Source: Pseudomonas fluorescens
Lineage (GTDB): Bacteria; Pseudomonadota; Gammaproteobacteria; Pseudomonadales; Pseudomonadaceae
Assembly: GCF_000968015.1 (NCBI RefSeq)
Contig: NZ_LACH01000003.1
Span: 1 to 64,000, forward strand
Reading direction: 5' to 3'
Length of the DNA: 64,000 bases
The notes under the pieces were generated by a model. That model was not told where the DNA came from. It searched no databases and worked only from the letters and a program-made list of their open reading frames with translations. Of the stretch, positions 58,897-64,000 are shown piece by piece. How positions within the stretch are numbered: position 1 is the stretch's first letter; every line of letters begins with the position of its first letter. Position numbers and translations under genes: made by a program.

Positions 58897-60912
58897 TCAA
58901 TGAACGGTGCCGAGCTTCTGTTCTTGCAGCAGCAGTGCTTCGTCGCACTTGGGGCAGAACTCATGCTCGCCATCGAGGTAGCCGTGTACCGGGCAGATAG
59001 AGAACGTCGGGGTCACGGTCAGGTACGGCAGGCGGAAGCGGCCAAGGGCTTTGCGCACCAGTTGCTTGCAGGCCTCGGTCGAAGAAATCCGTTCGGCCAT
59101 GTACAGGTGCAAGACCGTGCCGCCGGTGTATTTGCATTGCAGTTCGTCTTGAAGTTCCAGGGCCTCGAAGGGGTCTTCGGTGTAGCCCACGGGCAGTTGC
59201 GAGGAGTTGGTGTAATACGGTGCTTGCACGCTGCCAGCCTGGAGAATGTCGGGGTAGCGCTTGAGGTCTTCCTTGGCGAAGCGGTAGGTCGTGCCCTCGG
59301 CCGGCGTCGCTTCCAGGTTGTACATGTGGCCGGTTTCTTCCTGGAAACGCAGCAACGTGGCGCGCACATGATCGAGCATCTTCAGGGCAAACTGCCGGCC
59401 GAGCTCAGTGTGCATGCCCTCCTCGTCGCCGGTGAAATTGCGCAGCATTTCATGCATGCCGTTGAGGCCGATGGTCGAGAAATGGTTGCGCAGGGTTCCG
59501 AGGTAGCGCTTGGTGTATGGGTACAAACCGGCATCCATGTGGTGCTGGATCACCTTGCGCTTGACCTCCAGGCTTTCCATCGCCAGTTCCATCAGCGTGT
59601 CCAGGCGCTGCAGTAATCCGCTGGTATCCCCCTTGAACACATAGCCGAGCCGCGCGCAGTTGATGGTGACGACGCCGAGCGAACCCGTCTGCTCCGCCGA
59701 GCCGAACAAACCGCCGCCACGCTTGAGCAACTCGCGGACATCCAGTTGCAAGCGGCAGCACATCGAGCGCACCTGATTGGGTTGCAGGTCCGAATTGAGG
59801 AAGTTCTGGAAGTACGGCAGGCCGTAACGCGCAGTCATCTCGAACAGGCGGTCGGCGTTTTCACTGTCCCACGGAAAGTCGTGGGTGATGTTGTAGGTCG
59901 GGATCGGAAAGGTGAACACCCGCCCTTTCGCATCGCCGGCCTGCATCACTTCGATGTAGGCGCGATTGAGCAGGTCCATTTCGACTTGCAGATCGCCGTA
60001 GGCAAATGGCATTTCCTCACCACCGATGACGGGTATCTGCTCACGCAAATCCTGCGGGCACACCCAGTCGAAGGTCAGGTTGGTGAACGGCGTCTGGGTG
60101 CCCCAGCGCGAGGGGACGTTGAGGTTATAGATGAACTCCTGGATCGCCTGGCGCACCTCTTGAAAACTCAGCCGATCCTTGCGCACATAGGGCGCCAGGT
60201 AGGTGTCGAACGAGCTGAACGCCTGGGCGCCGGCCCATTCGTTTTGCAGGGTGCCAAGGAAATTCACCATTTGCCCCAGGGCACTGCTCAAGTGCTTCGG
60301 CGGACCGGCTTCGACACGCCCGGGCACACCATTGAGCCCTTCGTGCAACAGCGTGCGCAGCGACCAGCCGGCGCAGTAACCGGCGAGCATGTCCAGGTCG
60401 TGCACATGCAAATCAGCCTCGCGGTGAGCCTGGCCGATGGCCTCGCTGTACACCTCGTCCAGCCAGTAGTTGGCGGTGACCTTGCCCGACACGTTCAACA
60501 CCAGACCGCCCAGGGAATAGCCCTGATTGGCGTTGGCCTGGACCCGCCAGTCTTCACGGTCCAGGTATTCGTTCATCGAGGTCGCCACTTCGACCATGGT
60601 CCGCCGATCGCGGCGCAAGCGCCCGTGCTGTTCGCGGTAGACGATGTAGGCGCGCATGGCGAGGAAAAAACCGGCGTCCATCAACACCCGTTCAACACGG
60701 TCCTGGATTTGCTCCACATGGAGTCTCGGCAACCCTTCGAGCCTGGCCAATACCGCAATAAGCAAGCCTTCAACCTCAGCCTCGCCGTACTCCCCTGTCG
60801 CCTTGCCGGCGGCGATCAATGCCTGACGGATTTTGTCGGCATCGAAGGCGACCTGACTGCCATCGCGTTTGTGCAAGCGGTTACATCCTACTGCGATCAG
60901 CGTGCTCTGCAT
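58897..60912 (-). CDS. nrdD: Anaerobic ribonucleoside-triphosphate reductase, main part
   Basis: A 671-residue class III reductase. The ATG at 60912 follows TCTGGAGG. The N-terminal ATP-cone (VGCNRLHKRDGSQVAFDADKIRQAL) binds nucleotides that set activity. The ten-stranded barrel has NLTFDWVCP and SMCCRLQLDVREL. The C-terminus holds Cys640, His643, Cys653 and Cys656, the zinc site that normally precedes the radical loop, and then stops. The loop is supplied by the next gene. An Anr box lies upstream. Confidence 0.9.
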   Translation of the reverse strand: MQSTLIAVGCNRLHKRDGSQVAFDADKIRQALIAAGKATGEYGEAEVEGLLIAVLARLEGLPRLHVEQIQDRVERVLMDAGFFLAMRAYIVYREQHGRLRRDRRTMVEVATSMNEYLDREDWRVQANANQGYSLGGLVLNVSGKVTANYWLDEVYSEAIGQAHREADLHVHDLDMLAGYCAGWSLRTLLHEGLNGVPGRVEAGPPKHLSSALGQMVNFLGTLQNEWAGAQAFSSFDTYLAPYVRKDRLSFQEVRQAIQEFIYNLNVPSRWGTQTPFTNLTFDWVCPQDLREQIPVIGGEEMPFAYGDLQVEMDLLNRAYIEVMQAGDAKGRVFTFPIPTYNITHDFPWDSENADRLFEMTARYGLPYFQNFLNSDLQPNQVRSMCCRLQLDVRELLKRGGGLFGSAEQTGSLGVVTINCARLGYVFKGDTSGLLQRLDTLMELAMESLEVKRKVIQHHMDAGLYPYTKRYLGTLRNHFSTIGLNGMHEMLRNFTGDEEGMHTELGRQFALKMLDHVRATLLRFQEETGHMYNLEATPAEGTTYRFAKEDLKRYPDILQAGSVQAPYYTNSSQLPVGYTEDPFEALELQDELQCKYTGGTVLHLYMAERISSTEACKQLVRKALGRFRLPYLTVTPTFSICPVHGYLDGEHEFCPKCDEALLLQEQKLGTVH

Positions 60913-60998
60913 TTGGCCTCCAGACACTACATATAGACTTAATAAAACTTAAAACCACAACATGCAGTGAAGGCTACGGACAAAGTGCTGATCTGCAA

Positions 60999-61012
60999 TT
61001 GATCGACATCAA
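60999..61012 (-). promoter_or_regulatory. Anr/FNR box
   Basis: TTGATCGACATCAA is a perfect TTGAT-N4-ATCAA site, 87 bases before nrdD. Anr or Dnr would activate the operon under low oxygen. Confidence 0.85.
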
Positions 61013-61081
61013 GATTTGGCGGTGAAAAAAACCGCCCGGATGCGGGGAGAATAAAAAATACTTTGGTCAGCGAAGAACCAA

Positions 61082-61171
61082 TGTGGGAGCGAGCTTGCTC
61101 GCGATGACTGCAGCACATTCAACAGTGATGTCGACTGGTCTACCGCTATCGCGAGCAAGCTCGCTCCCACA
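61082..61171. repeat. REP pair (REPIN-like)
   Basis: TGTGGGAGCGAGCTTGCTCG at 61082 and its inverse at about 61148-61171 flank a 40-base spacer. This is a common Pseudomonas REP doublet, which lies here between the nrd and moaA genes. It may also end transcription. Confidence 0.92.
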
Positions 61172-61208
61172 TTTGATTTACTGTGTTTTAGGGACCGTGC
61201 AGGTCAGT

Positions 61209-62201
61209 TCAACCACCACTCATGTTCATGAACCGCACAATCTGAACCTCCCCGTCTGGGCTGAAATCGTGGCGCAGTGGCTTGCCGCGCAAGGCCTTCT
61301 GCACCGCATTGATCACCGGTTGGTCATCCAGCGGATAACGCCGCAGCAATCCTCTTAAATCCAGGGAGTCGTCCTGCCCCAGACACAGCAACAACTTCCC
61401 TTCAACCGTCATCCGCACCCGATTACAGCTGCCACAAAAGTTGTGGCTGTTGGGTGAAATGAAGCCGATCCGGGTCTCGGAATGGCGTTCCAGGCGCACA
61501 TAGCGCGCCGGTCCGCCGCTGTTTTCGGTGCTGTCGAGCAGTCGATGCTGGCTGGCGATCAGCGTGCGCACTTCGTCGCTGGAACAGAACGTTTCGCCCC
61601 GGGAACGACCGACGTCGCCCAACGGCATTTCTTCGATGAAGCTGATATCGATGCGCTGGTCGATGGCGTATTGCACCAACGCCGGGACTTCATCGAAATT
61701 GCGTCCCTTCATCACCACGCAGTTGAGTTTGATCCGCTCGAACCCTGCGTCCCGTGCCGCTTCAATGCCATTGAGCACCTGGTCGAGATCGCCGTTACGG
61801 GTGATCGCCCGAAACTTCTGCCCGTCCAGGCTATCGAGGCTGATGTTCATCCGCTTGACCCCCGCGTCGACCAACGGCCGGGCCAGACGGCCCAGTTGCG
61901 AGCCGTTGCTGGTCATCACCAGTTCGCGCAAACCGGGCAAGGCGGCGATGTTGCGGCACAGCCCGACAATGCCGGGACGGATCAGCGGCTCGCCGCCAGT
62001 CAGACGGATTTTGCGTACGCCCAGGCCAACGAACAGCGTCGCCAAGCGCTGCAACTCCTCCAGCGTGAGCACCTGCTGACGCGGCAGAAACGTCATGTTT
62101 TTCGCCATGCAATACACACAGCGAAAATCACAGCGGTCCGTCACCGACATCCGCAGATAATCGATCTGCCGCCCAAAACCATCCTGCATCACAGCGTTCA
62201 T
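61209..62201 (-). CDS. moaA: GTP 3',8-cyclase, molybdenum cofactor synthesis
   Basis: A 330-residue radical SAM enzyme starting at 62201 behind GGGAG. The N-terminal cluster is Cys24-x3-Cys28-x2-Cys31 (CDFRCVYC). The C-terminal one is seen as CGSCNRVR with a further Cys in LLLCLG. MoaA starts synthesis of the pterin for nitrate reductase. A copy at the end of the nar operon, as here, is typical of Pseudomonas. Confidence 0.95.
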   Translation of the reverse strand: MNAVMQDGFGRQIDYLRMSVTDRCDFRCVYCMAKNMTFLPRQQVLTLEELQRLATLFVGLGVRKIRLTGGEPLIRPGIVGLCRNIAALPGLRELVMTSNGSQLGRLARPLVDAGVKRMNISLDSLDGQKFRAITRNGDLDQVLNGIEAARDAGFERIKLNCVVMKGRNFDEVPALVQYAIDQRIDISFIEEMPLGDVGRSRGETFCSSDEVRTLIASQHRLLDSTENSGGPARYVRLERHSETRIGFISPNSHNFCGSCNRVRMTVEGKLLLCLGQDDSLDLRGLLRRYPLDDQPVINAVQKALRGKPLRHDFSPDGEVQIVRFMNMSGG

Positions 62202-62226
62202 CACTTCTCCCGGTTTACCTCGATGC

Positions 62227-63186
62227 TCACTGAACCAGCGGTGAGTCGGCGCCCTGCAGGTGGATGCCACGAATATCCGCCGCACCAATCAGGGTTTGCA
62301 GGTACTGCACCAGCGCTTTCTGCCACACGCCTTGCTGCAATTGCGTGCGAATCGCCGTCGACACCACTTCATAGGGCAACGGCATGCCTTCGATTCGCTG
62401 ATCGACACTGATCACATGCCAGCCGTAGCGACTTTCCAGTGGTTTGCTGGCCAGGCCCGGTGCCAGGGTGAACAGCTGACGCTCCAATTCGGGCACGGTC
62501 TGGCCCTTGCTGATCTGCCCCAAAGAACCACCCTGAGCCTTCGACGGGCAGGCCGAATATTTCACGGCCAGCTCGGCGAAACTGCCGGGGAATTCATCCA
62601 GTTGCGCCAGCAGGACTTCCGCCTGGACATGCGCAAGCTCGCGGGCCTCGACATCGTCCGGCGCGCACTCGAGCAAGATGTGCCGCACCGCCAGCAACGG
62701 CGCACTGTGGAAGCGCCCGCGATTGTTTTCGTAGTACCGCAGACTCGACTCCTCGTCGCACTGCGGCACTTTCACCTCACGTTCAAGCAGCAAGCGCGTG
62801 GCCGCTTCTTCTTCGTTTTCACCGGCGCCAATCTCCAGCGATACCCCGAGTTCGGTGATGCGCTGCTGTAACAACTCGCGGATCACCAGCGCCCGGGCGG
62901 CCAGATACACCGCCTCCTCGCGGCTTTCGGCCGGGTGATATTGCAGCTCCTGAGCCATCGCTTCCGGGGTGATCGACACCTCGTTGACGCTGATGATCGG
63001 CCACTCCTGTTCACTGCTGGCGATCAACTGCGCCGGGGCGTCATCGGCCGCCGCAGGCTCAACCGGCAGGGCTTCAAACTGAGCCGCTGCGACCGGCGCG
63101 ATGTCGAGAACAGCCTCCGCTTTTTTTGAAGAACCGCAGCCACCGCTGCCCCCGTTACCGCCACCACATCCACATCCACCTGACAT
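62227..63186 (-). CDS. NifM/PpiC-type peptidyl-prolyl isomerase
   Basis: A 319-residue protein. The N-terminus is a Gly/Cys-rich tail ([19 protein letters not shown]) that may bind metal. The parvulin domain spans about 150-270: [32 protein letters not shown] and YGWHVISV. Homologues in Pseudomonas nar operons follow narI and are thought to help nitrate reductase fold. Confidence 0.9.
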   Translation of the reverse strand: MSGGCGCGGGNGGSGGCGSSKKAEAVLDIAPVAAAQFEALPVEPAAADDAPAQLIASSEQEWPIISVNEVSITPEAMAQELQYHPAESREEAVYLAARALVIRELLQQRITELGVSLEIGAGENEEEAATRLLLEREVKVPQCDEESSLRYYENNRGRFHSAPLLAVRHILLECAPDDVEARELAHVQAEVLLAQLDEFPGSFAELAVKYSACPSKAQGGSLGQISKGQTVPELERQLFTLAPGLASKPLESRYGWHVISVDQRIEGMPLPYEVVSTAIRTQLQQGVWQKALVQYLQTLIGAADIRGIHLQGADSPLVQ

Positions 63187-63196
63187 GATTTTCTCC

Positions 63197-63877
63197 TCAG
63201 TATTTCTGACGAACGATTTGATAACGACGCCCCAGGTACCAGATCGGTGCGCTGATCATGTGTACGAGACGGGTGAAGGGGAACAGCACAAACAGGGTCA
63301 AGCCGAGAAACACATGCAACTTGTAGATCAGCCCGACTGGCGCGATGGCCGCCGCCGCTTCCACTGGCCGCAACAGCACGGTGTTCTGCGCCCAATCGGC
63401 GAGCATCACCATGACCGAGCCGTCCATGTGTTCGGTGGACGCGACGATGGTCAGCAGTCCGAGCAGTAATTGCGCGAGCAGCACCAGCAGAATCAGGATG
63501 TCAGATGGACTGGAGGTGGCACGGACCCGAGGGTCGCTGAGCCGCCGGTTAACCAGCATCAGCAGGCCGATCAGGCACAACAGACCGAAGAGCCCGCCCG
63601 AGACCATCGCCAGCAACTGCTTGTTCTCAGTGCTGATCACGTGGTGATAAATCGACGCCGGAGTGAGCAGGCCGACAAAGTGCCCGGCCAGCACGAACAA
63701 CACACCGATGTGGAAGAAGTTGCTCGCCACGCGCATGCCGCGCTGATTGAGCATCTGGCTGGAGCCCGCCTTCCAGGTGTACTGCGACAGATCGAAGCGC
63801 GCCCAGCTGCCAATCAGGCAAATCGCCAGGGCGACGTAGGGATAGACCCCGAACAACAACAGGTTCCATTTAGACAT
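63197..63877 (-). CDS. narI: Respiratory nitrate reductase gamma subunit
   Basis: A 226-residue cytochrome b subunit with five transmembrane segments; the ATG at 63877 follows AAGGAGG. His residues in FHIGVLFVLAGHFVG and near the end (LHVFLGLTLF, RLVHMI) bind the two hemes. It takes electrons from quinol and anchors NarGH to the membrane. It ends 10 bases before the isomerase gene. Confidence 0.95.
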   Translation of the reverse strand: MSKWNLLLFGVYPYVALAICLIGSWARFDLSQYTWKAGSSQMLNQRGMRVASNFFHIGVLFVLAGHFVGLLTPASIYHHVISTENKQLLAMVSGGLFGLLCLIGLLMLVNRRLSDPRVRATSSPSDILILLVLLAQLLLGLLTIVASTEHMDGSVMVMLADWAQNTVLLRPVEAAAAIAPVGLIYKLHVFLGLTLFVLFPFTRLVHMISAPIWYLGRRYQIVRQKY

Positions 63878-64000
63878 TGTTTGCCTCCTTGGCTGGCACG
63901 GCGGCCAGCCCTTCATGCTGAAAATCCACCCAGTGCAACGGCACCGCGCTTTCTTCCCGGGCCTTGCCCGGTGCGCTCGGCAGCGAACTGCAACGGTCCT
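63870..64000 (-). CDS. narJ: Nitrate reductase assembly chaperone, C-terminal end (partial)
   Basis: The last 43 codons of narJ end in PLHWVDFQHEGLAAVP-AKEANNV with the stop at 63870, overlapping the narI start by 8 bases. The rest lies beyond the window. NarJ inserts the molybdenum cofactor into NarG. Confidence 0.8.
   Translation of the reverse strand, partial: DRCSSLPSAPGKAREESAVPLHWVDFQHEGLAAVPAKEANNV

Noticed and set aside
58071..60936. Long + strand frames opposite nrdG and nrdD
   Set aside because: High-GC Pseudomonas genes often leave long antisense frames; the - strand proteins have unmistakable family motifs.
1..64000. Insertion sequences, CRISPR arrays and rRNA genes
   Set aside because: No transposase, terminal inverted repeats with target duplication, regular repeat-spacer arrays or rRNA sequence were seen.

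Overview
The window is Pseudomonas DNA, most likely from the P. fluorescens group. The evidence is an inverted pair of the GTGGGAGCGAGC repetitive extragenic sequence, the narJ-narI-PpiC-moaA gene order of the Pseudomonas nitrate reductase locus, a DUF3079 gene and an Anr-type box. A mosaic prophage or mobile island of about 49.2 kb (2557 to 51796) is inserted in the 3' end of a tRNA-Leu(UAA) gene. The intact tRNA is at 51766-51852, and a 32-bp copy of its 3' end marks the far junction.

Left chromosomal flank (1-2556): small conserved genes, two gene remnants that abut near 635, a lipoprotein gene, and two 59-bp near-identical copies of the tRNA-Leu downstream terminator. The second terminator copy suggests an earlier rearrangement or insertion at this tRNA.

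Island, left end (2557-7313, + strand): a tyrosine integrase, an array of six iteron-like repeats, a MobC-like accessory protein, a MOBP-type relaxase and a Shedu (DUF4263) anti-phage nuclease. This resembles an integrative mobilizable element.

Island, core (7358-44961, almost all on the - strand, so read from right to left): CyRepA1-type helicase, EvKG nuclease, RuvC-like resolvase, small terminase, a C39-like protease, large terminase, DUF4055 portal, a block of about 8 kb of accessory genes, scaffold, P22-type coat protein, tail fibre, lysis genes, MuF-type head protein, head completion and tail proteins, a tail chaperone with a likely -1 frameshift extension, tape measure and tail tip. 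The accessory block includes an MvaT/H-NS-like silencer and a short gene behind a perfect LexA box. The layout is that of a siphovirus. No CI-like repressor was recognised.

Island, right end (44962-51765): an origin-like intergenic region rich in nested palindromes, a divergently transcribed archaeo-eukaryotic-type primase, two unknown genes, an XcyI-like restriction-modification pair, two small membrane proteins and an AlpA/Xis-like HTH protein beside the attachment site.

Right chromosomal flank (51766-64000): tRNA-Leu and tRNA-Cys, DUF3079, a Fur-box iron uptake operon (P19-like, cupredoxin, FTR1, polyferredoxin), a chemoreceptor, an anaerobic ribonucleotide reductase operon in which the glycyl-radical segment is a separate 55-residue protein, a REP pair, and the end of the nar operon (moaA, PpiC-type isomerase, narI, partial narJ). 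These genes fit a facultative, nitrate-respiring Pseudomonas.
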